Source of the DNA: Caldatribacterium sp051549785
GTDB lineage: Bacteria; Atribacterota; Atribacteria; Atribacterales; Caldatribacteriaceae
Direction: 5' to 3'
Assembly (NCBI RefSeq): GCF_051549785.1
Contig: NZ_CP189974.1
Span: forward strand, 868,001-932,000
DNA length: 64,000 nucleotides
Shown piece after piece: positions 25,007 to 33,134 of this stretch; the first letter of the stretch is position 1, and the number at the start of each line of letters is the position of its first letter. Position numbers and translations under genes: made by a program. The notes beneath the pieces were generated by a model. The model did no database searches. It saw only the letters and a list, made by a program, of their open reading frames with translations, and had not been told where the DNA came from.

Positions 25007-26323
25007 ATGAACGAGAACCGTATTCTTCTGAGCGAACGGGAAATGCCCACCGTGTGGTACAATATCCTCCCGGATCTTCCCCGCCCTCTGGATCCGCCGC
25101 TCCATCCCCTGACGATGGAACCGGTGAAGCCTGAAGACCTTGCGCCCGTTTTCCCGCCAAGCCTCATCGAGCAGGAAGTGAGTCCCAGCCGTTTCATCGA
25201 TATTCCGGGAGAGGTCCTCGACATCTACCGTCTGTGGCGACCGACACCTCTTGTGCGGGCTCGCCGGCTGGAAAAGGCTCTGAATACCCCGGCGCGGATT
25301 TACTACAAGTACGAAGGAGTGAGCCCTGCAGGAAGCCACAAGCCAAACACTGCGGTCGCCCAGGCCTATTACAACAAAAAGGACGGCACAAAACGTCTGA
25401 CCACAGAAACCGGCGCAGGACAGTGGGGATCGGCTCTCGCCATGGCCTGTCAGTTCTTTGGTCTTGAGTGCACGGTGTACATGGTGCGGGTGAGTTACGA
25501 GCAAAAACCCTACCGGCGGGTCCTCATGGAGACCTGGGGGGCAAAGGTGTACCCAAGCCCCAGCACTCGCACCAAAGCCGGTCGAGATATTCTCGAGAAA
25601 GATCCCAGCTCTCTGGGAAGCCTTGGTATTGCCATCAGCGAGGCTATTGAGGATGCAGTGACCACGCCGCACTCGAAGTACAGCCTGGGGAGCGTGCTCA
25701 ACCATGTGCTTCTCCATCAGACCATTATCGGGGAAGAGGCAAAGCTCCAGCTTGAGAAAATTGGTGAATACCCCGATATCATCGTGGGCTGTGTGGGAGG
25801 GGGGAGCAACTTTGGAGGCATCCTCCTGCCCTTTATGCGGGATAAACTCGAGGGGAAGAAGAACTTCCGGGGAATTGCCGTAGAACCGGTAGCGTGTTCG
25901 TCGCTCCTTCGGGGACGGTACGAGTACGATTACGGCGATGTGGCCAAGAACACCCCACTTTTGAAGATGCACACTCTGGGTCACGAGTTCATCCCCCCGG
26001 CCATCCATGCGGGAGGATTGCGCTACCACGGGATGGCCCCCATCATCAGCCTCCTGTATGATGCCGGCCTCATCGAAGCCCAGGCCTACCACCAGAATGC
26101 GGTGTTCGAGGCGGCGGTGCTTTTCGCCCGGACCGAGGGTTTTGTGGTGGCTCCTGAGACGGCCCATGCCGTCAAGGCGGTGGTCGAAGAGGCGAAACGG
26201 TGTGCTGAAACGGGTGAAGCAAAGGTCATCCTCTTCAACTGCAGTGGTCACGGGTTCCTTGACCTTGGAGCTTACGACCAGTATCTTTCCGGGAAACTCC
26301 CCGATGTGAACCACGAAAAATGA
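25007..26323 (+). CDS. trpB: Tryptophan synthase beta chain, TrpB2 type
   Basis: Predicted 438 aa, longer than classical TrpB (about 400) as usual for TrpB2. The PLP lysine is K112 in GVSPAGSHKPN, with the phosphate-binding GCVGGGSNFGG near residue 265. The long N-terminal arm (PTVWYNILPDLPRPLDPPLHP) is diagnostic of TrpB2. It condenses indole with serine. No trpA is nearby, so it may recycle free indole or act with a distant TrpA. It is the last gene of the Trp T-box operon and is followed by a strong terminator. An additional serine deaminase role has been suggested for TrpB2 enzymes. Confidence 0.93.
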   Translation: MNENRILLSEREMPTVWYNILPDLPRPLDPPLHPLTMEPVKPEDLAPVFPPSLIEQEVSPSRFIDIPGEVLDIYRLWRPTPLVRARRLEKALNTPARIYYKYEGVSPAGSHKPNTAVAQAYYNKKDGTKRLTTETGAGQWGSALAMACQFFGLECTVYMVRVSYEQKPYRRVLMETWGAKVYPSPSTRTKAGRDILEKDPSSLGSLGIAISEAIEDAVTTPHSKYSLGSVLNHVLLHQTIIGEEAKLQLEKIGEYPDIIVGCVGGGSNFGGILLPFMRDKLEGKKNFRGIAVEPVACSSLLRGRYEYDYGDVAKNTPLLKMHTLGHEFIPPAIHAGGLRYHGMAPIISLLYDAGLIEAQAYHQNAVFEAAVLFARTEGFVVAPETAHAVKAVVEEAKRCAETGEAKVILFNCSGHGFLDLGAYDQYLSGKLPDVNHEK

Positions 26324-26351
26324 AAAAGCGGGGCAAATTGCCCCGCTTTTT
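26323..26351 (+). terminator. Intrinsic terminator of the trp operon
   Basis: Stem 26328-26336 with 26338-26346, extended by A5/T5 on either side, giving a bidirectional-looking terminator that overlaps the last base of the trpB2 stop codon. Confidence 0.9.
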
Positions 26352-26358
26352 CAAGCCC

Positions 26359-26387
26359 TTGCGTTGTTCCTCCCCCTTCCCTATAAT
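26359..26387 (+). promoter_or_regulatory. Promoter for the pyruvate carboxylase genes
   Basis: TTGCGT (26359-26364), a 17-base spacer and TATAAT (26382-26387), 34 bases ahead of the pycB start. Confidence 0.75.
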
Positions 26388-26421
26388 TAGTCAAAATCAC
26401 CCTCTGAGGAGGGAAGGCTTC

Positions 26422-28155
26422 ATGGTCAAAATCATGGATACCACGCTTCGCGATGCCCACCAGTCACTTATCGCCACACGGCTTCGCACCGAAGACATGT
26501 TGCCAATCCTTGAGAAGATGGACGAAGTCGGTTTCTATTCGCTGGAATGCTGGGGTGGAGCGACCTTTGACGCTGCCATGCGGTACCTCTGCGAAGACCC
26601 CTGGGACCGGCTCCGGAAAATCAGAGAACGGGTGCAGAAAACTCCTCTGCAGATGCTACTTCGAGGGCAGAACCTCCTGGGGTACCGCCATTACAGCGAT
26701 GATATTGTGAAGCGGTTCATTCCCCTGTGTGTCAAGAACGGCATCGATATCATCCGGGTCTTTGACGCCCTGAACGACATCCGGAATATGGAGCTGGCGA
26801 TAAAGGTCGCCAAAGATGCAGGAGCCATTGTTCAGGGAGCCATATGTTACACCATAAGCCCCGTACACACCATCGAGTCCTTTGTGGAGCTTGCGGGAAA
26901 ACTCGAGGAACTGGGGTGCGATGTCATTTGCATCAAGGATATGTCGGGAATCATTTCTCCCCAGGCAGCCTATGACCTTGTCCTTGCTTTGAAGAAAAGC
27001 CTTCGTGTCCCTGTACACCTCCATACCCATTCCACAAGTGGCATGGGTATGGTGAGTTACTACGCTGCCTGTCAGGCAGGGGTTGACATCATCGACTGTG
27101 CCTTTTCCCCTTTTGCTGGAGGGACTTCACAGCCACCGCTTGAACCCATGGTGGCATGTCTCAAAGGAACACCTTATGACCCGGGGTTTGATTTAGAAAA
27201 GCTCATAGAAATCGGATATTACTGGCTCAAAGTACGGGAGAAATACCAGGCACTCATCACGCCTGTCGCCGAACGTCCCGATGTCAGCGTGCTCATCCAC
27301 CAGATCCCGGGCGGGATGATTACCAATCTCTATTCCCAGCTGAAAGAACAAAGGGCTGTGGATCGTTACCGAGAGGTACTTGAGGAGGTTCCCCGGGTTC
27401 GGGAGGATCTGGGCTATCCTCCTCTTGTGACGCCGACGAGTCAAATTGTGGGGACTCAGGCGGTGCTCAACGTCCTTATGGGCGAGCGGTACAAGAAGGT
27501 CACCGAGGAAGTGAAGCGGTACTGTCTTGGGCATTACGGGAAGCCTCCTGCCCCGATCAAGGAAGAGGTTCTGAAGAGAGTCATTGGAGACGAGAAACCC
27601 ATTGACGTGCGTCCCGCAGACCTCCTGGAACCTGAGTGGGAGGAGATTGTACAGGAAGTGCAGGACCTCGGTCTTCCTGTAGACTCCGAGGAAGACATCC
27701 TCACCTACGCCATGTATCCGCAGATTGCGGCGAAGTTTTTCCGGTGCGAGCTCGTGCCTGAGGAGATTCCCGCTCCGGCTTCCGGGGAAAAGGTGGGGAC
27801 TGTAGCCGTCAACGGCGTTCCCGATGAGTTTGTGGTGACGGTGGATGGCGAGGAGTTCCACGTGAAGGTTCGGCCTGTGCTTTCGGTCACCCGCGTGGAG
27901 GAGGAAAAGAAGGAAACCCCCGTAAGACCCCGGGAAATCCCCAGAGGGGCCATCGTCTCTCCCATGCAGGGGATGATTGTGGCGCTCAAAAAGAAGGTCG
28001 GAGACCGAGTGCAAAAGGGGGAGACCGTTGCCGTACTTGAGGCGATGAAGATGCAAACGGAGATTCACTCGGACTTTGAAGGTGTGGTGAAGGAGATTTA
28101 CGTGTACGAGACGGAGATCGTGGATTTTGGCGATGTCATTATGGTTGTGGAGTGA
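26422..28155 (+). CDS. pycB: Pyruvate carboxylase subunit B / oxaloacetate decarboxylase alpha (carboxyltransferase-biotin carrier)
   Basis: Predicted 577 aa. The N-terminal HMGL-like TIM barrel starts MDTTLRDAHQSLIATRLRTEDM and contains the metal-binding VHLHTHSTSG; a conserved carboxylase region follows. The C-terminal biotinyl domain has EAMKMQTEI with biotin on K543, after a Pro/Glu-rich linker. The enzyme moves CO2 from carboxybiotin to pyruvate, or the reverse in Na+-pumping decarboxylases. Because a biotin carboxylase gene follows after six bases and no membrane beta subunit is present, a two-subunit (PycA/PycB) pyruvate carboxylase is the better reading. Start ATG 26422 after GAGGAGGGAAGGCTTC. 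Confidence 0.92.
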   Translation: MVKIMDTTLRDAHQSLIATRLRTEDMLPILEKMDEVGFYSLECWGGATFDAAMRYLCEDPWDRLRKIRERVQKTPLQMLLRGQNLLGYRHYSDDIVKRFIPLCVKNGIDIIRVFDALNDIRNMELAIKVAKDAGAIVQGAICYTISPVHTIESFVELAGKLEELGCDVICIKDMSGIISPQAAYDLVLALKKSLRVPVHLHTHSTSGMGMVSYYAACQAGVDIIDCAFSPFAGGTSQPPLEPMVACLKGTPYDPGFDLEKLIEIGYYWLKVREKYQALITPVAERPDVSVLIHQIPGGMITNLYSQLKEQRAVDRYREVLEEVPRVREDLGYPPLVTPTSQIVGTQAVLNVLMGERYKKVTEEVKRYCLGHYGKPPAPIKEEVLKRVIGDEKPIDVRPADLLEPEWEEIVQEVQDLGLPVDSEEDILTYAMYPQIAAKFFRCELVPEEIPAPASGEKVGTVAVNGVPDEFVVTVDGEEFHVKVRPVLSVTRVEEEKKETPVRPREIPRGAIVSPMQGMIVALKKKVGDRVQKGETVAVLEAMKMQTEIHSDFEGVVKEIYVYETEIVDFGDVIMVVE

Positions 28156-28161
28156 ACTTCT

Positions 28162-29649
28162 ATGTTCCGAAAGGTTCTGGTGGCCAATCGTTCTGAAATT
28201 GCCGTGCGGGTCATGCGGGCGTTACGGGAGCTTGGGATACAGTCGGTGGCCATTTACTCTGACGTAGACCGACATGCTATCCACACGTACTACGCTGATG
28301 AGGCGTATCCTCTTGAAGGGAACCACCCCCGGGATACGTATCTCAACATCAAAAAGATTCTCCAGATTGCCAAAAGGGCTCAGGTTGATGCCATCCACCC
28401 CGGATATGGTTTCCTGGCCGAAAACCCTTCGTTTGCCTATGCCTGTGAAAAGGAAGGCATCGTCTTCATCGGTCCCTCAAGCAGGGTTATTGAGCTCATG
28501 GGGAACAAAATTGTCGCCCGCAAGATGATGAAGGAAGCAGGCGTTCCGGTTGTGCCGGGAAGTGATGGAGAGGTGGAGACCCTCGAAGAGGCACTGCGTA
28601 TCGCGGACGACATAGGGTACCCTATCATCATCAAGGCTGCAGCTGGTGGCGGGGGCATCGGCATGCGGATCGTCCACACTCCCCAGGAACTTGAGCAGGC
28701 GATGGCACAGGCTAAGGCTACGGCGCTTTCCGCTTTCGGGGATGCGAGCATCTTCATTGAAAAGTATGTACCCAACCCTCGCCATATCGAGTTCCAGATT
28801 CTTGCCGATGCTTACGGGAATGTCATCCACCTGGGAGAGCGGGAGTGCACCATCCAGCGACGGCATCAGAAACTCCTTGAAGAGGCACCGTCACCCGTCA
28901 TGACCGAAGAACTGCGCCAGAGAATCGGTGCCATTGCCGTTCGGGCGGCACAAGCGGTGAATTACGTGAATGCCGGTACCGTGGAGTTCATTTACAGCGA
29001 GGGAAACTTCTATTTCATCGAGATGAACACCCGTATCCAGGTGGAGCATCCCATTACCGAGATGGTCACCGGTATCGACATTGTGAAGGAGCAGATTCGT
29101 ATCGCTGCGGGAGAACCTCTGTCCATACGTCAGGAGGACGTGGTGCTTCGGGGACACGCCATTGAGTGTCGTATCAATGCCGAAGACCCGCTGAATAACT
29201 TCGCTCCCTCTCCGGGGAAGCTCGTTGGATACCGTTCTCCGGGAGGGATTGGTGTTCGGGTGGATTCGGGCGTTTTCACCTCCTATACCATTCCTCCCTT
29301 CTACGATCCGATGATTTCTAAACTCGTGGTCTGGGGAAGGACCAGGGAAGAGGCCATCAGGAGAATGGAACGTGCCCTGTACGAGTACATCATTGTCGGT
29401 CCAAAGACCAACATTCCTTTCCACAAAGCGGTCCTGGCCAACGAGCGGTTCCGCCGTGGAGAGCTCACCACGCACTTTATCAGCGAGGAGAGTTCGCTCT
29501 TTACAGAGATGGAGCGCATTATGGCTGAAGAGCAGCCTCTTCAGGAGAAACTCCAGAAAATCTTCCGTGTCGAGGCAAAAGCCGCTGCGGCGGTTGCCGG
29601 AGTGGAAACATTTTTACACTTTGCCTCTGGAGAGAAAAAGACGAAGTAG
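28162..29649 (+). CDS. pycA: Biotin carboxylase subunit (pyruvate carboxylase subunit A)
   Basis: Predicted 495 aa. ATP-grasp biotin carboxylase with KVLVANRSEIAVRVMRAL at the N terminus, HPGYGFLAENPSFA, the glycine-rich KAAAGGGGIGMRIV and the catalytic EFIYSEGNFYFIEMNTRIQVEHPITEM. It carboxylates biotin on the PycB carrier using ATP and bicarbonate. About 45 residues longer than AccC at the C terminus, as PycA proteins often are. Its position after pycB supports anaplerotic oxaloacetate synthesis; service to acetyl-CoA carboxylase as well cannot be excluded. Confidence 0.92.
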   Translation: MFRKVLVANRSEIAVRVMRALRELGIQSVAIYSDVDRHAIHTYYADEAYPLEGNHPRDTYLNIKKILQIAKRAQVDAIHPGYGFLAENPSFAYACEKEGIVFIGPSSRVIELMGNKIVARKMMKEAGVPVVPGSDGEVETLEEALRIADDIGYPIIIKAAAGGGGIGMRIVHTPQELEQAMAQAKATALSAFGDASIFIEKYVPNPRHIEFQILADAYGNVIHLGERECTIQRRHQKLLEEAPSPVMTEELRQRIGAIAVRAAQAVNYVNAGTVEFIYSEGNFYFIEMNTRIQVEHPITEMVTGIDIVKEQIRIAAGEPLSIRQEDVVLRGHAIECRINAEDPLNNFAPSPGKLVGYRSPGGIGVRVDSGVFTSYTIPPFYDPMISKLVVWGRTREEAIRRMERALYEYIIVGPKTNIPFHKAVLANERFRRGELTTHFISEESSLFTEMERIMAEEQPLQEKLQKIFRVEAKAAAAVAGVETFLHFASGEKKTK

Positions 29650-29696
29650 CATGTTACAATATTGTCAAACTTTTCCTTAGGGTTGGGGGTGAACGT

Positions 29697-31229
29697 ATGT
29701 ACCTTCTTGGAACCGATATCGGCACAAACGGTACGAAAACGGTCATGGTGGACGAGAAGGGGAATTTCATTGCCGATGCCTTCGTCGAGTACGACGTGAT
29801 TACACCGCGGCCCTCCTGGGCAGAGCAGTGGCCCGATGTGTGGCTTGATGCCGTGGTGAAAACCGTGGCCCGCTGCGTGGAGAAGTCCAAGGTGAACCCC
29901 AGGGATATCGCGGGTCTTGCCATCAGCGGGCTTTACGGGGGATCGGGAATTCCGGTGGACAGGGATATTCGGCCGCTCCGTCCCTGCCTCATCTGGATGG
30001 ACCGTCGGGCCCGAAAGGAAACCCAGTGGGTGAAGGACAACGTTCCTCTGGAGAAAATCTTTGGTATCACCGGCAATTACGTGGATTCCTACTACGGCTT
30101 CACCAAGATGATGTGGATCCGGAACAACGAGCCCGAGGTCTGGGAAAAGATTTACCAGTTCGTCACCCCCAAGGACTACGTGGTGTACTGCCTTACCGGG
30201 GAGCTGGCTACCGACTACTCCTCGGCGGGGAACATCGGCGGGGTTTTCGATATTCGCAAGAGGACCTGGTCCGATGAGATGTGCGAAATCCTCGGCATTC
30301 CGAGAAGAATGCTCCCGGAAAAAATCTACAAGTCCTCTGAAATCGTGGGGAAGCTCAAGAAAGAGTTCGCCGAAAAGATGGGTCTTCTAAGCGGCATGCC
30401 CATTGTGGCAGGAGGTATTGATGCCCCGGTGGCTCAGCTTGCTGCAGGTGTCCTCGGTCCTGGGGAACACGTGGCAATGGCAGGGACCTCAATGTGCTGG
30501 GGAACGGTTCACGACGGGACGTACCTCACGCCCTTTTTAGTGAGCTTCCCCTACGTGGTGTACGATGACCAGCTCATCTATACCTTTGGTGGAAGTGCGA
30601 CTTCCGGGGCTCTGGCTCGCTGGTTCCGGGATCAATTCGGCCGCCTGGAAAAGGAGGCAGAGAAGGACTTCGGTATCCCAGCGTATACCCTGCTTGAGCT
30701 CCAGGCTCGGGACATTCCCCCAGGAAGCGATGGCATCATCGTCCTTCCGTACTTCATGGGAGAGCGCTCCCCCATCTGGGATCCAGATGCCCGGGGGACC
30801 ATCCTTGGACTTTCTCTTTACCATACCCGGGCTCACGTCTACAAAGCCATGCTCGAGGCGGCAGCCTACGCCCTCCGGCACAACATGGAAGAGGCCCTGA
30901 AAACGGGCATGAAGCTCAATCCCGAGTGCTGGATTGTCGGTGGAGTTGCCCGGTCCTCGTTCTGGGTACAGATTTTTGCCGACGTCACCGGCTTTGATAT
31001 GAAGCGCCTCTCTAAAGACGTCGAGGCACCCTTTGGTGACGCTTTCCTTGCGGGGCTCGGGACCGGGGTCATCGATAAACCCGAGCGGATTAAAGAATGG
31101 GTGAGTTTCCGGCCGGTCATCAAGGTCGACCCGGAGAGGAAGGCTCTCTATGACCAGTACTATGCCCTCTTCCGGGAACTCTATGAAAGGACGAAGGATG
31201 TCATGAAGAAACTCGCCGAGCTCGTGTAG
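29697..31229 (+). CDS. FGGY-family carbohydrate kinase
   Basis: Predicted 510 aa. N-terminal LLGTDIGTNGTKTVMVDEKGN, SWAEQWPDVW, then MAGTSMCWGTVHDG and the C-terminal IVGGVARSSFWVQIFADVTG mark the two ASKHA-fold lobes of FGGY kinases. It resembles xylulokinase-type members but differs from the kinase at 18.2-19.7 kb, so the organism has at least two such enzymes. Substrate unknown. Start ATG 29697 after a G-rich site. Sits between pycA and the rubredoxin fusion, 47 and 11 bp away. Confidence 0.9.
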   Translation: MYLLGTDIGTNGTKTVMVDEKGNFIADAFVEYDVITPRPSWAEQWPDVWLDAVVKTVARCVEKSKVNPRDIAGLAISGLYGGSGIPVDRDIRPLRPCLIWMDRRARKETQWVKDNVPLEKIFGITGNYVDSYYGFTKMMWIRNNEPEVWEKIYQFVTPKDYVVYCLTGELATDYSSAGNIGGVFDIRKRTWSDEMCEILGIPRRMLPEKIYKSSEIVGKLKKEFAEKMGLLSGMPIVAGGIDAPVAQLAAGVLGPGEHVAMAGTSMCWGTVHDGTYLTPFLVSFPYVVYDDQLIYTFGGSATSGALARWFRDQFGRLEKEAEKDFGIPAYTLLELQARDIPPGSDGIIVLPYFMGERSPIWDPDARGTILGLSLYHTRAHVYKAMLEAAAYALRHNMEEALKTGMKLNPECWIVGGVARSSFWVQIFADVTGFDMKRLSKDVEAPFGDAFLAGLGTGVIDKPERIKEWVSFRPVIKVDPERKALYDQYYALFRELYERTKDVMKKLAELV

Positions 31230-31240
31230 GAGGAGTTTTC

Positions 31241-31924
31241 GTGAACCTTGAGGCCCTTTTTTCCTTAAACTGCGGCATGTACGTGGTTGCCGCTCGGGTT
31301 GGAGAGAGCTTGGGGGGCTGTATCGTGAACGCCCTGGTGCAGGTGACCGCTTTTCCTCCACAGCTTGTGGTGAGCATTCACAAGGACAATGCCACCTGTG
31401 AGCTCGTGGAACACAGCGGGTACTTTGCGGTGTCGGTCCTTGACCAGGATACGCCGCTTAAGCTCATCGGGCTTTTTGGCTTTCGGAGTAGCAGGGAGAC
31501 GAGGAAGTTCGACCAGGTGTCCCATGTTTTCGGGAAGACAGGTATGCCTATTCTTTCCGAGCACACCGTAGCTTACGTTGAAGCCAAGGTAGTCAGCCGT
31601 CTGGATGCGGGAACGCACACCCTCTTTCTTGGGGAAGTTGTGGAAGCAGAGTTTGTGAACTCCTTGGCTGTTCCCATGACCTACGCGTACTACCGGGATG
31701 TGAAGGGCGGCAAAGTTCCCCGCAGAGCGGCAACATACAAAGAAGAGAAGGTAGAGCCCAGGGAGGTTGAACGGTACCGCTGCAAGGTCTGTGGCTATAT
31801 TTACGATAGCCGTTTCGGAGACCCCGATTCGGGGATTCCAGCGGGAACCCGCTTTGCTGACCTTCCCGAGACCTGGGTTTGTCCGATCTGTGGGGTAGGT
31901 AAAGACCAGTTCGAGAGGGTGTAG
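31241..31924 (+). CDS. hrb: Flavin reductase-rubredoxin fusion (high-molecular-weight rubredoxin, Hrb type)
   Basis: Predicted 227 aa. Residues 1-160 are an FMN-binding flavin-reductase-like domain (LFSLNCGMYVVAARVGE, then CIVNALVQVTAFPPQLVVSI). A rubredoxin follows at about 175-227 with YRCKVCGYIYD and WVCPICGVGKDQF holding the Fe(Cys)4 centre. In Moorella, Hrb passes electrons from NADH to the flavodiiron protein FprA, which reduces O2 or NO; the same protective role is likely here. Start GTG 31241 after AGGAGG. No flavodiiron gene is in the window. Its last codons form half of a long palindrome. Confidence 0.93.
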   Translation: MNLEALFSLNCGMYVVAARVGESLGGCIVNALVQVTAFPPQLVVSIHKDNATCELVEHSGYFAVSVLDQDTPLKLIGLFGFRSSRETRKFDQVSHVFGKTGMPILSEHTVAYVEAKVVSRLDAGTHTLFLGEVVEAEFVNSLAVPMTYAYYRDVKGGKVPRRAATYKEEKVEPREVERYRCKVCGYIYDSRFGDPDSGIPAGTRFADLPETWVCPICGVGKDQFERV

Positions 31925-31943
31925 CATGCTACACCCTCTCGAA
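31910..31943 (+). terminator. 34-base perfect palindrome at the hrb stop codon
   Basis: Positions 31910-31926 are the exact reverse complement of 31927-31943; the hrb TAG lies in the left arm. The transcript would fold into a hairpin of about 15 bp. It is followed by CCCTTGATTTT rather than a direct T run, so it is either a weak intrinsic terminator or an RNA 3'-end protector. Confidence 0.65.
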
Positions 31944-31972
31944 CCCTTGATTTTCCAGGGAGGGGAGAGAAC

Positions 31973-32395
31973 GTGAGGGGTTTTAGCGGGATTGTCCTCC
32001 TTGTGCTGGTTCTCACCTTAGCGCTCCTTGGGTGTGGATCTTGGGAGACCGTCCCCACCGTTGCGCTTTCCGAGCTTCCGGCATGGGTGGGGAAACGGGT
32101 GGTCATTGAGGGGTGCCTGCGGTTTTCCTGTCCGCAGGTTCCCGGGGCTGTGTACCCTCAGGATTGCCATGTCTTTTTGCAGGAAAGCGAGTCCACAGTG
32201 CACCTTGAGTTTCCCCAGGGGGGAGAGGACCTTCGACGTACCTTAGACGGCTACTATGAGGCAAGCTTCACAGGGTGTGTCCTCGTCCGGGTGGAGGGGA
32301 GGGTGATGGAGCGTTCCTGCAACGTCCCGGGGTGCGTTCCCTGGATTTTCCTCGAGGTGGTAAGAATCCTCGGGGTTCAGGAAATGAGGCCTTGA
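31973..32395 (+). CDS. Small cysteine-rich predicted lipoprotein
   Basis: Predicted 140 aa. A lipoprotein signal is clear: basic start, a leucine/valine-rich core and lipobox ALLGC with the acylated Cys at 21. The mature part has six more cysteines (GC, SC, DC, GC, SC, GC pairs), several arranged CxxxxC or further apart, and a beta-rich pattern (RVVIEGCLRF, VHLEF, VLVRVEGRVM) reminiscent of a small OB-fold. I do not recognise the family. Starts GTG 31973 behind GGGAGGGGAGAGAAC, after the hrb palindrome, so it may be a separate unit. Confidence 0.6.
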   Translation: MRGFSGIVLLVLVLTLALLGCGSWETVPTVALSELPAWVGKRVVIEGCLRFSCPQVPGAVYPQDCHVFLQESESTVHLEFPQGGEDLRRTLDGYYEASFTGCVLVRVEGRVMERSCNVPGCVPWIFLEVVRILGVQEMRP

Positions 32396-32435
32396 AACCG
32401 GAAGCAGCTTGCCCGAGAAATTTCTCCCCAGGTCG

Positions 32436-32463
32436 TTGACATCCTGGGGGAAAGGTATATGTT
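32436..32463 (+). promoter_or_regulatory. Promoter of the speD leader transcript
   Basis: Consensus TTGACA (32436-32441), 16-base spacer and TATGTT (32458-32463; TATATG at 32456 is an overlapping alternative). The transcript would start about 32470 and run into a short ORF. Confidence 0.65.
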
Positions 32464-32487
32464 CTGACGTGAGAGGGGGAGCACCAG

Positions 32488-32535
32488 ATGCGCTGTGAGC
32501 TGAAAAGCGGTGTTCCTTCTATCCTTGGGAAGTGA
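32488..32535 (+). CDS. Candidate 15-residue leader peptide upstream of speD
   Basis: ATG 32488 opens a 15-codon frame (MRCELKSGVPSILGK, stop TGA 32533-32535). AGGGGGA at 32474-32480 is seven bases upstream, an ideal ribosome-binding distance, and the promoter is about 18 bases further. The stop codon is only six bases before the first terminator stem, so a ribosome halted at the end of the frame would cover the stem's 5' arm. Leader peptides of this size and position control many amino acid and polyamine operons. No run of a single regulatory codon is seen, so nascent-peptide sensing would be the more likely mode. Translation is unproven. Confidence 0.5.
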   Translation: MRCELKSGVPSILGK

Positions 32536-32541
32536 ATAGTC

Positions 32542-32581
32542 CAATGGTCACGGTGCTTGAAGCACCGTGACCATTGTTTTT
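32542..32581 (+). terminator. First terminator in the speD leader
   Basis: A perfect 16-bp stem (32542-32557 with 32561-32576), three-base loop and five T. Its 5' arm contains GGTGCT, which is complementary to AGCACC at 32480-32485 just ahead of the leader ORF, offering an antiterminator pairing. Confidence 0.9.
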
Positions 32582-32593
32582 GCTCGGGTATCT

Positions 32594-32621
32594 ATCCCCA
32601 GGTGGCGCTGGGGGGATTTTT
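32594..32621 (+). terminator. Second terminator-like hairpin in the speD leader
   Basis: Stem of about six or seven pairs (32595-32601 with 32608-32614), six-base loop, then GATTTTT. Weaker than the first, but placed between it and speD, so speD expression needs readthrough or a promoter I do not see. Confidence 0.55.
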
Positions 32622-32661
32622 CCTTTCACCCTTGGGGAGTTCTTGAAGGGAGGGATGCGCG

Positions 32662-33114
32662 ATGGAGAAGGAAACCCTGGAGGTGGGCATGCACCTTGTA
32701 CTGGATGGTCGGAGCTCAGACCCTGAAATCATCGGAGATGTGGACCGCATTAGGAAGTTCCTGGACGAATTCCCGAAGTACATGGGCATGACCAAAGTCA
32801 CTCCACCGTACGTGTTCCGGTATCAGGGGGCCACGTCCGAGGAGAGCGGCATCTCTGGTATCGTCATCATTGCCGAAAGCCACATCAGCGTTCACACCTT
32901 CCCTGCCCGGCGGTACGTGAGTGTGGACATCTTCTCCTGCAAGCCCTTTGACGTTGATGAGGCGGTTCAGGGGCTTGTAGAGTACTTCCGTCTCGTGGAG
33001 TTCCGCCGTCAGGTCTTTGACCGGGGCGTGGAGTACCCCAGAGACCTTTTTTCAAGCATTCCTCTGGTTTTGGAGGAGCGATTGGAGATGCTTGGGAAAA
33101 TGGCGCACACTTGA
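32662..33114 (+). CDS. speD: S-adenosylmethionine decarboxylase proenzyme
   Basis: Predicted 150 aa prokaryotic-type proenzyme. The self-cleavage site lies in AESHISVHTFPARRYVSVDIFSCKPFD: cleavage before Ser 73 gives the pyruvoyl group; the catalytic His 78 and the Cys in FSCKPFD are present. The product, decarboxylated S-adenosylmethionine, donates aminopropyl groups for spermidine and longer polyamines, which are abundant in thermophiles. About 25 residues longer than the Thermotoga enzyme at the C terminus. ATG after GAAGGGAGGGATGCGCG. It lies alone between its leader and a terminator; no speE is nearby. Confidence 0.95.
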   Translation: MEKETLEVGMHLVLDGRSSDPEIIGDVDRIRKFLDEFPKYMGMTKVTPPYVFRYQGATSEESGISGIVIIAESHISVHTFPARRYVSVDIFSCKPFDVDEAVQGLVEYFRLVEFRRQVFDRGVEYPRDLFSSIPLVLEERLEMLGKMAHT

Positions 33115-33134
33115 CTCACAACATTCGTGTAGCG

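Noticed and set aside
32396..32412. CCGGAAGCAGC resembling the SRP RNA domain IV tetraloop region
   Set aside because: The flanking bases do not form the SRP helix and it lies upstream of the promoter of the speD leader.
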